Under the pieces are notes generated by a model. It was given only the letters and a program-made list of their open reading frames with translations, was not told the origin of the DNA and ran no database searches. Source: Pseudarthrobacter sp. W1I19 (lineage in GTDB: Bacteria > Actinomycetota > Actinomycetes > Actinomycetales > Micrococcaceae). Taken from it: a stretch of 64,000 nucleotides of DNA. Positions 8,122 to 17,500 of the stretch are shown in pieces. Position numbers and translations under genes: made by a program. The DNA lies in NCBI RefSeq assembly GCF_030817835.1, contig NZ_JAUSZR010000001.1:186001-250000 (forward strand), given 5' to 3'. Positions within the stretch are counted from its first letter, which is position 1, and each line of letters begins with the position of its first letter.

Positions 8122-11100
8122 CTACTTCGAGGCGAAGTAGCTCACGCACTCCCCTTCATTGGCGAAGCCCGGCTCCACGTTGGTGGCCCAGCCTCCGCCG
8201 GCACACGCTGCCTTGCCCCTGACAAAAGCCACTGTGTAGTCGCGGGTGGTGCCGTTCGGGGCAGTCACGGTGACCGTCGCCGTCGGCTGCTCAGCCGTGG
8301 CCTGGGAAACCGCTACTTTCGCGTTGGTGTCCAGAGGGTAGCCAGCCACGGTCGGTACCGCGGCCGACGTCGTGAGAACTGTGTAGCTGCCCGTTCCGGA
8401 CGCGAAGCCCACCACGGACTTCTGGTCCACCAGCAACCGGCCGAGGTCAGCAAGGCCTGCTTCGCCCAGCCGTGTGCCGGCAATGGCCACCTCAGCCACC
8501 TTGGTATATGAACCAGGGGTGGCCAGCACTACCCTGATGCCGCGGGTGGTGACAGCATTGAACGCCACCTTGGTCGGAACGGTGGTGCTCAGCCCCGTGA
8601 GGGTTCCGGCCGAGGTGTCCTGCCAGGCCCCTGCAGCATCCTGGTACTGGACTTTCAGGCTCTGGGCTGCCTTCTCGGCGGAGGTCACCGTCACTGAGTC
8701 CACCGTGTAGTCGCGGCTGAAGGCGTAGCTCAGGCTGTCGCCGGTGCGGCCGCCGCTCACCCAGTTGGACCACCGGGTGGACGCGTTGCCGTCGCAAGTG
8801 TTCCGGGCGGTATACGAGCCCTCGGTGTAGCTGGCGGTGACCGTGGTGGCGGGATCGTCCTTGCAGATGTTGCCGCTCGGGACGCGGTCCACCACCAGTA
8901 CCGTCAGCAGGGCATCGAGCGGCTTGTCGCCGTCCGCGCCGGTGCCGGCCTTGCCGTGGACGGTGGCGGTCCCCGGCGTTTGCAGCGACGCCGGGTCCAG
9001 GGTGCTCCAGTCCCAGGTGACAGCGAGATCGTTCCGGGCTGTTCCCGCTCCCACCTGGCCGGGAACAGTCGCGGGCGCGGCTGCCTTTACACCGTCCAGC
9101 GTTGCACCCGCTCCGACCGTTACCGAGACGGGGTCCGTGGCCGTGTACTTGCCCACTGTTACGGTTGCCTTGGCGTCGGTAAAGGCCTGGCCGTAGACAT
9201 CTGCGCCTGACCCGGTGATGGTCACCGTGCCGCGTTTCTTCCAGACGGCAGGATCCACGGCCTCCCACTGCACCGCTACCGGACGCCCTTCACCTTTGGC
9301 GTACAGCGGGGTGACGGTGGCTGGCAAGGATGGTGCTGTGCCAACGGGAGTGCTTAGTTCCACGGGCTTGGTGCCGAGCAGCTTGAGGTCTGCGAGGTCC
9401 GTGAAACCCCAGGCCTGGTGTGCGTTGCCGGTTGCTGTTGCCGTGGTTCCGGTGGAGGATCCGAGGGATACTCCCGTTCCCGCCGCAGCCTGGTTTCCGG
9501 AGACCTGCAGGGCAATGGCGGCTCCGGCGTTGACCAGCGACCACTGCCTGCCGTTCTCCGTGGTGACGATCCACTGCGCCGCCGGATCAGCTTTGGCCTG
9601 TTCCAGGGACATGGTGGCCAGGGACGCGCTGCCCGTTTGGCTGGCATTGAGCACGCCACCGTTGCCGGTCAGCACGCGGCCGTCCTTGTTGGTGACCACC
9701 CAGCGGCGGTCGTTCGCGAACTCCTTGCCGCCCGCAGCGGTGAACGTCCACAGCTGCGGGGTGACCGCCGCCGTCGTGCTGCCCTGATCCTGGATGGCAG
9801 CGGACCCGTCGGCTTTGCCGGTCAGGTACTTTCCGCTGGCTTCGCCGGTCAGATGGTAGGTGTGGCCGTCCTGCACCGGGGCGGCGTCGCCCGCCACTCC
9901 ACCAACGCCGTCGACGACGAACGTCACCACGGACGCGGCAGGAACCTCCAGCGTCGCTGACTTTGCCGCGCTATCGACGGCGACCGGCGCACCTTTGACG
10001 AGGGCGTTCCGCTCGATGTCGTCCAGCGGGGACTTGGTGGTGACCACCGGTGTGATGGTGGCGCCGGGAGCGATGCTGCCGAACCGGCTGAGGTCGATGG
10101 TGACCTTTTCCGCCGTCGGGGTGTCATTGAAGTGCACAAGGGTGGCACCGTTGCCGTCCGCGTCCAGTGCGCTGGCGGTCTTGGCGTTGTCATTCTGGAT
10201 GAGGAAGTCGCCGGGCCGGATGTAGTGCGTGAAGTTCCGGGTGGTGTTGTATTTCTGGTTGGTCAGGACCTTGCACTTGGCGTCCTCGGCGCTGGCGCCG
10301 TCGTTGAGCCGGCGGTTGGAGAAGCCTTCGCGGCCCTCGTAGTTGCAGTCGAAATCAACGTAGATGGAGCCCCAGCCTTTGTCGGCCTTTTCCTGCTTGT
10401 AGGTGTCCTCCACCGGCTGCCAGAACACCCAGGCGTCCGGTTCGAGTTCGCGCAGGTCGTTGACCATGCGGCCGGCGATGCCCAGGCCGTTGGTGATGTT
10501 GGAGCGGTCCCAGCCGCTGGTGGAGTCGCCGAGCGCCGGATTGCCGGTCCAGAAGCCGCCAACTTCGCTCATCCAGAGGGGCTTGTCCGTGGAGTTGGCC
10601 AAGTCGCGGACGCGGCGGCGGTCGTTGGTGCCGTAGGTGTGGACGTTGAGTTGGGAGACGGCGTCCTTGGCCTGCTGGCTGTAGCCGTTCCAGTTGGTCA
10701 TGAACTTGCTGGGGTCGGTCTCGTCCATGGCCGAAATGACGGCGTCCGTGCTGGTGCCGTCCTTGGCCAGTTCGGCAGCGAGCAGTTTGGTGACGCGGTC
10801 CTGCGCCGCCGGGTAGATCAGCGCGCCTTCCTGCTTTTGTGTGTAGGTGGTGGGCGGCTTGCCGGTGGCGGCGTTGATGTCCGTGCCCCAGTAGCCGGAG
10901 TTGGGCTCGTTGAACGGATCGATGGTGTCCACTGTGATGCCGCTTCCCTTTTCGAGAAGTTCGACGGCGTGCTTCATGTAGGCGGCGAACTTGGCTTCCG
11001 CCTGGGGCAGCAGATTCTCGCCCTTGTTGGTGTTGACCTGGCCGGATACGTAACCGCTCTTGGTCATGAACCACGGCGGGGAGTTGCTGAAGGCTTCCCA

Positions 11101-11670
11101 GTGCGTGATCTGCTGGTCGGCGGCCAATCGTTCCACCCACCAGCGTTGGTTCCGGTCCGCGTCCGGGTTGTAGGACGCCGGGTCATCCGGGTTCCACTGG
11201 TTGAGGAACGCGAGCTTGTTGGCCTGCGTTGGGTCTACCGAGCCGTCCGGGTTGTACAGGTTGGATGGGACTTCGCCGGCGCCGGGTTCAGTGACCGGAT
11301 TCCACCAGCCCTCCACGGCACTGCCGTCGTTCAGGTAGTTGGCGACGTCGGAGGCGTTGCCGCCGCCCACGTTGTAGCGGGCGATGTTGAGGTTAAGCCC
11401 GTCCTCGCCGAACACCTTCTGGTAGAGCTCCTCCCGCAGTTCCGGCGAGTAGCCCGCCGTCGCGTTCGCAAACCAGACCAGGCTGGTGCCCCAGCCTTCG
11501 AAGGCCTCGCCGCGGCTCGCCGGGTTGGGGGTGATGGTCACCGGGGTGGAGTCGGCCGCTGTTACCGGGCCGGCCGGTAACAGCACCAAACCTGCTGCAG
11601 CCGTGACCGCGGCTGCCACGGCGGCCACTGGCCTTCGCAGCCTTCGTGGTGGTCGGACGGAGAACGTCAT
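8122..11670 (-). CDS. Secreted multidomain GH30-family glycosidase (endo-beta-1,6-galactanase-like)
   Basis: 1182 residues with a signal peptide (RR-rich N-region, Ala/Val core, cleavage near VTAADS, residue 38-40). The catalytic (beta/alpha)8 domain spans about 40-600: FEGWGTSLVWFANATAGYS, then IDPFNEPNSGYWG with the acid/base Glu at residue 255 and LWMSEVGGFWTGN with the nucleophile Glu at 369, the spacing expected for clan GH-A family GH30. A ricin/CBM13-like region follows (about 615-770, QLWTF, QWSLVNAG, HQAWGF). Then come two bacterial Ig-like repeats (VQWEAVDPAVW, TWDWSTLDPASL), a discoidin-like block (NTCDGNASTRWSNWVSG) and a cadherin-like end. It probably degrades beta-1,6-linked galactan or a similar plant glycan outside the cell. 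GAGGT precedes the ATG. No sortase signal is seen. Confidence 0.82.
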   Translation of the reverse strand: MTFSVRPPRRLRRPVAAVAAAVTAAAGLVLLPAGPVTAADSTPVTITPNPASRGEAFEGWGTSLVWFANATAGYSPELREELYQKVFGEDGLNLNIARYNVGGGNASDVANYLNDGSAVEGWWNPVTEPGAGEVPSNLYNPDGSVDPTQANKLAFLNQWNPDDPASYNPDADRNQRWWVERLAADQQITHWEAFSNSPPWFMTKSGYVSGQVNTNKGENLLPQAEAKFAAYMKHAVELLEKGSGITVDTIDPFNEPNSGYWGTDINAATGKPPTTYTQKQEGALIYPAAQDRVTKLLAAELAKDGTSTDAVISAMDETDPSKFMTNWNGYSQQAKDAVSQLNVHTYGTNDRRRVRDLANSTDKPLWMSEVGGFWTGNPALGDSTSGWDRSNITNGLGIAGRMVNDLRELEPDAWVFWQPVEDTYKQEKADKGWGSIYVDFDCNYEGREGFSNRRLNDGASAEDAKCKVLTNQKYNTTRNFTHYIRPGDFLIQNDNAKTASALDADGNGATLVHFNDTPTAEKVTIDLSRFGSIAPGATITPVVTTKSPLDDIERNALVKGAPVAVDSAAKSATLEVPAASVVTFVVDGVGGVAGDAAPVQDGHTYHLTGEASGKYLTGKADGSAAIQDQGSTTAAVTPQLWTFTAAGGKEFANDRRWVVTNKDGRVLTGNGGVLNASQTGSASLATMSLEQAKADPAAQWIVTTENGRQWSLVNAGAAIALQVSGNQAAAGTGVSLGSSTGTTATATGNAHQAWGFTDLADLKLLGTKPVELSTPVGTAPSLPATVTPLYAKGEGRPVAVQWEAVDPAVWKKRGTVTITGSGADVYGQAFTDAKATVTVGKYTATDPVSVTVGAGATLDGVKAAAPATVPGQVGAGTARNDLAVTWDWSTLDPASLQTPGTATVHGKAGTGADGDKPLDALLTVLVVDRVPSGNICKDDPATTVTASYTEGSYTARNTCDGNASTRWSNWVSGGRTGDSLSYAFSRDYTVDSVTVTSAEKAAQSLKVQYQDAAGAWQDTSAGTLTGLSTTVPTKVAFNAVTTRGIRVVLATPGSYTKVAEVAIAGTRLGEAGLADLGRLLVDQKSVVGFASGTGSYTVLTTSAAVPTVAGYPLDTNAKVAVSQATAEQPTATVTVTAPNGTTRDYTVAFVRGKAACAGGGWATNVEPGFANEGECVSYFASK

Positions 11671-12081
11671 TGTTGTACCTCACTGTCTCAGGAAGCGTTG
11701 CTGGTGCCCGCGCCCGCTACGGAGATCCAGGGGAGCGGGAAAGATGCGGCACAGCGAGACTATGGGCGGGAGGCGGCCACAACAAGGCACTCGAACAGGC
11801 TCGGTCGCGTTCGAACAAAGCTGCTCGTGGATGATGCAGTTTGGAACCTGTCCCGGCGTCCCTCCAGTGCGCTTGGAGGGACAGCTGAAACTCGCAGGCG
11901 GATGACTGAAACGATCATTTTACACATCGGAAACCCAGCCAAAAATGCCAGTCATACAGTTGGAACCAGACGGCAATGGCCGCCCTCCGCTGAACGTGGA
12001 ATTCATCCCGCGTCCCTCCTGACGGATCGGCTCTGACGGCAACTTACCGTTCTCTTCTTCGCATCACGAAAGGGGTTTCCC
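11671..12081. other. Intergenic divergent region between GH30 and amt
   Basis: No convincing gene in 411 bp; short open frames on both strands lack ribosome-binding sites. It holds a perfect 9-bp hairpin, GTCCCTCCA (11858-11866) with TGGAGGGAC (11874-11882), and an imperfect LacI-like half palindrome TGAAACGATCA at 11907-11917. Both are plausible control sites for the GH30 gene. The amt ribosome-binding site GAAAGGGG lies just before 12082. Confidence 0.4.
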
Positions 12082-13371
12082 ATGGATTCGGGAAATGTCG
12101 CTTGGATTTTGGCCAGCTCCGCGCTGGTCTGCATGATGATCCCCGCCCTGGCCCTGTTTTACGGGGGCATGGTGGGCTCACGCCGCATCCTCAACATGAT
12201 GATGATGTGCTTTGGCGGCGCCAGCCTGGTGGCCGTCCTCTGGGCGCTGTTCGGCTACTCCATGGCTTTTGGAAACTCCGTGGGCGGCATGGGTCTCATC
12301 GGGGACGTCACCGAGTTCCCCGGCATGGCGCAGCTGCTCCCGGCGGATGACGGGGCGTCCATCCCGGTGATCCTCTTCGCCGCCTTCCAGTTGTTCTTCG
12401 CGTGCGTCACCACGGCACTGGTTGCCGGAGCCGCGGCCGGCCGCATGAAGTTCGGCGCCTGGATGCTGTTCGCGGGCATCTGGGCCACGATCGTCTACTT
12501 CCCCATCGCGCACTGGGTGTTCGCCTTCTCTTCGGCTGACGGCAGCACCGTGGGCGGCTGGATCGCCAGCGGCATTAAGGCCATCGACTTCGCCGGCGGC
12601 ACGGCGGTGCACATGAACGCCGGCGCTGCCGCCCTGGCCCTGGCGCTGGTCCTGGGCAAGAGCTCCGGCTGGCCCAAGGTGGAACACGCCAAACCGCACA
12701 GCCGCCCGCTGGTGCTGGTGGGCGCAGGCCTGCTGTGGGTGGGCTGGTTTGGCTTCAACGCCGGCTCCGCGCTTTCCGCCGGCCAGTCGGCGTCGGTGGT
12801 TTTCCTGAACACCGCTGTTGCTGCTTCCGCCGGCCTCCTGGCTTGGGCCCTGGTTGAGCGGATCCGCCACGGAGCGGCCACCAGCATGGGCGCCGCTTCC
12901 GGTCTGATCTCGGCGCTCGTTGCGATCACCCCCGCCTGTGGTGCCGTCAGCCCGCTCGGCGCTGTGGCCATCGGCGCGATCGCCGGGGCCGTGTGCTCGC
13001 TCGCCATTGAGCTGAAGTTCCGCCTCGGTTTCGACGATTCACTTGACGTGGTGGGTGTCCACCTCGTGGGCGGCATCCTCGGAACCCTGCTGATCGGCCT
13101 GTTTGCCACCGATGCCGCACCCAACGGTGTCAGCGGCCTGTTCTACGGCGGAGGCGTCGAACTGCTGGGAGTCCAGGCGCTGGCCACCGTCTCCGTCCTG
13201 GTTTACTCGTTTGGCATCACGTGGGTCCTGGCGAAGATCCTGGATAAGACGATCGGCCTGCGCATCAAGCCCGAAGACGAAATGCGCGGCATCGACCTGG
13301 CTGCCCACTCGGAGCTGGCGTACCTGACGGATGAAGATCCGGTGGAGCTTGGTTCGCCCCAGCGGGCCTAG
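12082..13371 (+). CDS. amt: Ammonium transporter (Amt family)
   Basis: 429 residues with 11 predicted membrane segments, the normal Amt/MEP/Rh size. The N-terminus has WILASSALVCMMIPALALFYGG. The twin pore histidines are visible: H144 in PIAHWVFAF and H327 in DVVGVHLVGG. The GGTAVHMNAGAAAL block after segment 5 is also family-typical. It conducts ammonium/ammonia across the inner membrane. No glnK or glnD lies next to it in the window, unlike the common amtB-glnK arrangement, so PII control would have to act in trans. AAAGGGG precedes the ATG. Confidence 0.95.
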   Translation: MDSGNVAWILASSALVCMMIPALALFYGGMVGSRRILNMMMMCFGGASLVAVLWALFGYSMAFGNSVGGMGLIGDVTEFPGMAQLLPADDGASIPVILFAAFQLFFACVTTALVAGAAAGRMKFGAWMLFAGIWATIVYFPIAHWVFAFSSADGSTVGGWIASGIKAIDFAGGTAVHMNAGAAALALALVLGKSSGWPKVEHAKPHSRPLVLVGAGLLWVGWFGFNAGSALSAGQSASVVFLNTAVAASAGLLAWALVERIRHGAATSMGAASGLISALVAITPACGAVSPLGAVAIGAIAGAVCSLAIELKFRLGFDDSLDVVGVHLVGGILGTLLIGLFATDAAPNGVSGLFYGGGVELLGVQALATVSVLVYSFGITWVLAKILDKTIGLRIKPEDEMRGIDLAAHSELAYLTDEDPVELGSPQRA

Positions 13372-13384
13372 CGTGCAGTAAAGA

Positions 13385-13408
13385 ATTCCGGGTGGGGGCG
13401 CCCGGAAT
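13385..13408 (+). terminator. Hairpin after amt
   Basis: ATTCCGGG (13385-13392) pairs with CCCGGAAT (13401-13408) 13 bp past the amt stop. There is no U-tract, so it may be an intrinsic terminator of the actinobacterial U-less kind or only an RNA-stabilising hairpin. The rest of the 126-bp convergent gap shows nothing else. Confidence 0.5.
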
Positions 13409-13497
13409 ACTAGTCAGGCAGAGGGCCAGGCCTTGGACCGGTGCCAGCAGCAGCTGGCTTATAGTTCCAAGGTTTGGCCCTTTGCTGTGCCCGCTGT

Positions 13498-14511
13498 TTA
13501 TCCCTCGCTGCAGACCAGGTTGCCGTCGCGGACCTCCAGTACCGCCGCCCGGACGTGGCTTAAGCGGGTTCGATGGTCCGGCGTCATGGTGCCGACGTCC
13601 TCGCCGTTCCAGTGCGGATGCGTGAAGTAGACCAGCAAGGCGCGTTCCCTGCCCTCCGCCCTCGGCGGGAGCGGGACCACGTCCGCGTGTCGGCCGACGA
13701 CGGGCCTCCCGTTCACGGATTCCGGCGCCGTGAGGATGAGCCCGCCCAGGTGGTCCTGCCGGACCCAGCCGCCCGCGCCGTCTTCCGAGCGGTAGATGCC
13801 CTGGCCGCGCCATTCGTCCACGATCATCCAGAACGTTCCCCCGAGCCGGAAGACCTTGGGCCCTTCATGCGGGCGGCCCGGGATAGTGAGTCCTTCAAGC
13901 ATCCACGACGACGGGTCCCCGGGTGTGTCGCTCACCGCGCTGTACGTATTTGATCCGCGGGCTTCGTCCTTGTACCAAAGCCGGTACCTGCCGTCCCCGC
14001 AGAGGGCGACTGCGGCGTCGATAACGCGTGGCGAGTCCAGGTCGATGGCGCCCAAGTACTCCCACGTGGCCAGGTCGCCGCTGGCGAACTGGACGATGGA
14101 TGCGGTCCCGGTCCAGTCGGTCCGCACCCCGCCGAGCACGGTCAGGTACATGATCCACTGGTCGCCGATGCGTACGACGTCGGGGGCCCAGAGGGTGGCG
14201 GGCAGTTCAGTTTCGGGCGGGAGGAGTCCGTCCACTGTTCCGTGGTAGGTCCAGTTGAGTCCGGCGTCGGAGGACCTCGCAACCCCGATCGCGGTGCCGT
14301 GCACCCATTCGACGCCGGTCAACCCTGGTGCGGTGGCCCGGCGCTGGGTGTAGAACAGCACCCACTCGCCGGTGTGGTGGTCCGGGACCAGGATGGGATC
14401 GGTGGGGCCGTCCCAGACGGGGTCGCGGTACGGAATGCGGAAGGCATCCGGGCGCAGGAGGGGAGGGGCCGGCGGTGCGAAGGTCTGCTGGGCGGCCTGC
14501 TGCTGGGGCAC
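13498..14511 (-). CDS. GH43-like five-bladed beta-propeller glycoside hydrolase
   Basis: The start at GTG 14511 (MPQQQAAQQTFAPP) has GGAG 5 nt upstream; the frame is open further but without a ribosome-binding site. The 337-residue protein has the blade motifs of GH43/GH32/GH62-type propellers: AFRIPYRDPVWDGPTDPILV near the N-terminus (candidate catalytic Asp), ELPATLWAPDVVRIGDQWIMYLTV in the middle, and GRPHEGPKVFRLGGTFWMIVDEW (candidate general acid Glu in HEGP). No signal peptide, so it acts on internalised oligosaccharides or is exported by an unseen route. The substrate is probably an arabinan- or galactan-type sugar; the nearby GH30 supports pectic or arabinogalactan side chains. Family assignment is by motif only. 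Confidence 0.65.
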   Translation of the reverse strand: MPQQQAAQQTFAPPAPPLLRPDAFRIPYRDPVWDGPTDPILVPDHHTGEWVLFYTQRRATAPGLTGVEWVHGTAIGVARSSDAGLNWTYHGTVDGLLPPETELPATLWAPDVVRIGDQWIMYLTVLGGVRTDWTGTASIVQFASGDLATWEYLGAIDLDSPRVIDAAVALCGDGRYRLWYKDEARGSNTYSAVSDTPGDPSSWMLEGLTIPGRPHEGPKVFRLGGTFWMIVDEWRGQGIYRSEDGAGGWVRQDHLGGLILTAPESVNGRPVVGRHADVVPLPPRAEGRERALLVYFTHPHWNGEDVGTMTPDHRTRLSHVRAAVLEVRDGNLVCSEG

Positions 14512-14581
14512 AGTTTCTCCAACGTTGTAGTTTTGGTGCGTCCAGCTTACGCGATCGCTGCAGCTGCGAAGGGTTCCCCTT

Positions 14582-17500
14582 CTACTCCTGGAACAGGCCT
14601 GCCAGATCCTCGGCCGTGATGGCACCGCCGGCCAGGGCGTCGCCCTCCATCACATCGGCGAACAGCTGCGACTTGCGGGCCTTCAGCGCCATCACCTTTT
14701 CCTCGATGGTGTCCTTGGCCACGAGCCGGTAGACCATCACGTTCCGTGCCTGCCCGATCCGGTGCGTCCGGTCCACGGCCTGGGCCTCGGAGGCCGGGTT
14801 CCACCATGGGTCCAGCAGGAACACGTAATCGGCTTCCGTGAGGTTGAGGCCAAAACCACCGGCCTTCAGCGAGATCAGGAACACCGGCGCGCTGCCGTTC
14901 TTGAACTCGCTGACCACGTCGGCGCGGTTGCGGGTACCGCCGTCGAGGTAGCAGTACTCGATCTTCTCCTCGTCCAGCCGCTCGCGGACCTTTCCCAGGA
15001 ACCCGGTGAACTGGCTGAAGATCAGGGCCCGGTGCCCCTCCGCCACCAGGTCCTCCAGCTGCTCGAACAACACGTCCAGCTTGCTGGACCGGACCGACGT
15101 CAGTGCCGGATCCACGAGCGAGGCGTCCAGGCTGAGCTGCCGCAGCAGGGTCAGCGACTGGAAGATGGTGAACCGGTTCTTGTTGACGTCCTCAATCAGC
15201 CCCAGGATCTTTTGCCGTTCCCGCTGCAGGTGGGTCTGGTACACCTTCTGGTGGCGCGGGTTCAGCACCACTTCGAGAATCTGCTCCTGCTTGGGCGGCA
15301 GGTCCTTGATGACCTGGTCCTTGGTGCGGCGCATCATCAGCGGACGGACCCGACGGCGGAGCTTGTCCAGCTGCCCCTTGTCGCCGTTTTTCTCCACCGG
15401 CTTCTGGTAGTACTCGGCGAAGCGCTTGGGACTGGAAAACAGGCCGGGGGCCACGATCGAGGTGAGGGCCCAGAACTCCATCAGGTTGTTCTCCAGCGGC
15501 GTACCCGTGATGGCCAGCTTGAAGGCCGCCGGCAGTTTCCGGGCACACTGATAGGCCTTGGATTGGTGGTTCTTCACGAACTGGGCCTCGTCCAGCACCA
15601 GGCCCGCCCACTTTGTGGACGCGTAAGCCTCGTAATCAATCCGGAAGAGCGCGTAGGACGTGATCACGATGTCCGCGCCGGCGAGCGCCTCGGCCGGGAC
15701 CTGGCTGCTCTTTGCGAAGGTCTCGCTGATGGCGTGGACCTTCAGGCCGGGCGCGAAGCGCGCGGCTTCCAGGGCCCAGTTGCCCACCACGCTGGTGGGG
15801 GCCACCACCAAGAAGGGAGCGCCGGCGTCGGGCGCTGAACCTGAGGTGCCGGGCCCGGAACTCTCCGCAACGGCGGGCAGGGCCAGTTCCTTCGCCGCGC
15901 ACATCAGCGCGAGCGCCTGTACGGTCTTGCCCAGGCCCATATCGTCGGCGAGGATCCCGCCCAGGCTGTGCTTGTACAGGAAGCTGAGCCAGTTGAAGCC
16001 CTCCAGCTGGTAGGGCCGCAGCTCCGCGTTCAAGGTGGCCGGCAGTGGCAGGCCGTCCACGCCGCCTTCCAGCAAACCGCCCACCGCCGAGCGCCAGGCC
16101 GCAGCCTGCTCGTCCACGATCCCCAGCTGGGCAAGCTCGTCCCACAGGCCGGCCTGGAAGCGGCTGATCTGCAGCGGCGCATCCTTGTTGTCCTGCAGCG
16201 AGCGCGCCTCCTCGATCAGGGCGCGCAGCTGGTGCAGCTCGGGCAGGTCCAGGGAGAAGTAGGCGCCGCTGGGCAGCAGCATTTTGGTCTGGCCCGCGGC
16301 GAGCGCCGAGAACACGGCGGCGAAGGAGACCGGCTGGCCCTCCAGGGAAATCTGGATGCCGAGGTCGAACCAGTCGCGCTGCTCGGTGGCCTTGGTGGAA
16401 ATGGAAACCACCGGCGCTTCTTCGGCCTCGCGGTAGTCGGCGATGTCGCCCACCGTGTCCACGTCCACATTGGGAGCCTCGCGCAGCCGGGGGAGCACCT
16501 CCTCGGTGAAGGCCAGCGTGTCCAGTCCCTTCAGCTCCACGGACGCAGCGAGCCGGGGGGTTCCCCAGCCGCCGGTGGCGGATTCACCCAGGGCCGGAAC
16601 CACTTCCCACGGCCGGCCGACGCCTTCCAGGATGCGGGCCTCGGTGGTGTCGTCGCGGTAGCCATGGTCGCCGGGGTGCCGCCACAGCGGCTGGGCGGTG
16701 ACGAGCTTTCCGGTTTTGTAGTGCCACTCCCAGTGCAGCCGGAGCCGGTGGTCGGCACCGTAGTTGGCGAGCAGCGAGAGTGTGGGGACGGCCAGTGCGG
16801 GCAGTGACACGGACTCGTCGCGGGCCGTGACCCGGGCGGTTTGCTTGAGCTTGGGATAGAAACCGGTGAGGAAGCGTGTCTCGTCTTTGGCGGGGATGTG
16901 AAGGGTGCTTCCGGCGGTGACAAACGCCAGTAGTTCCTCACTCAGGCCACCCTCAAGCGGTGCCAGCGTGATGATGCCGTCGGGGTCGGGGACTCCCGGC
17001 AGGGCGGCTTCGCCGGAGGTGAAGAAGATGCCATGCGCCGGCCGGCCGATGGTTCCCACGGCGGCCGGATCAACGTCCTCCCCCTCCACGGTGATGGTGG
17101 GCGCAAGCTCGAGGCCGCCGTCGGGCGCCTGCTCCCTGGGCGGGACACTCTGGCCCGCGGCGCGTTCGGCCCCGGGGTTTTCATCCAGCGGGCTTTCATT
17201 AACCGGAGTGCCGTACCGGCCCAGATTAAGGCCGACGGCGGCGGGGGACTCCGCGAGCCGCACCGGTTCGCCGCCCTTGGAGTGAACAAGGGCCAGGCCG
17301 ATCTTCCCGGCGTCTGCCAGCAGGGTCCACAGGTTCTTTCCGGAATAGGTGTTCAGGCCCAGCCACAGGCCGGAGGAGTTCTGCATCCGGCTGGCCGAGG
17401 CGGAGTGGGCGGCCAGGAACTCCTGCATCCACTCCACATGCGAAACGTTGCATTCGCGGCGGAAGTTCAGGTAGCTCAGGGTGTTCCAGGAGACGTCGCC

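Noticed and set aside
10132..11580. 482-codon open frame on the plus strand
   Set aside because: It lies fully antisense to the well-supported GH30 gene, has no recognisable motif or ribosome-binding site, and is a typical high-GC shadow frame.
11486..11905. Small plus-strand gene between GH30 and amt
   Set aside because: It mostly overlaps the GH30 signal-peptide region in antisense and has no ribosome-binding site.
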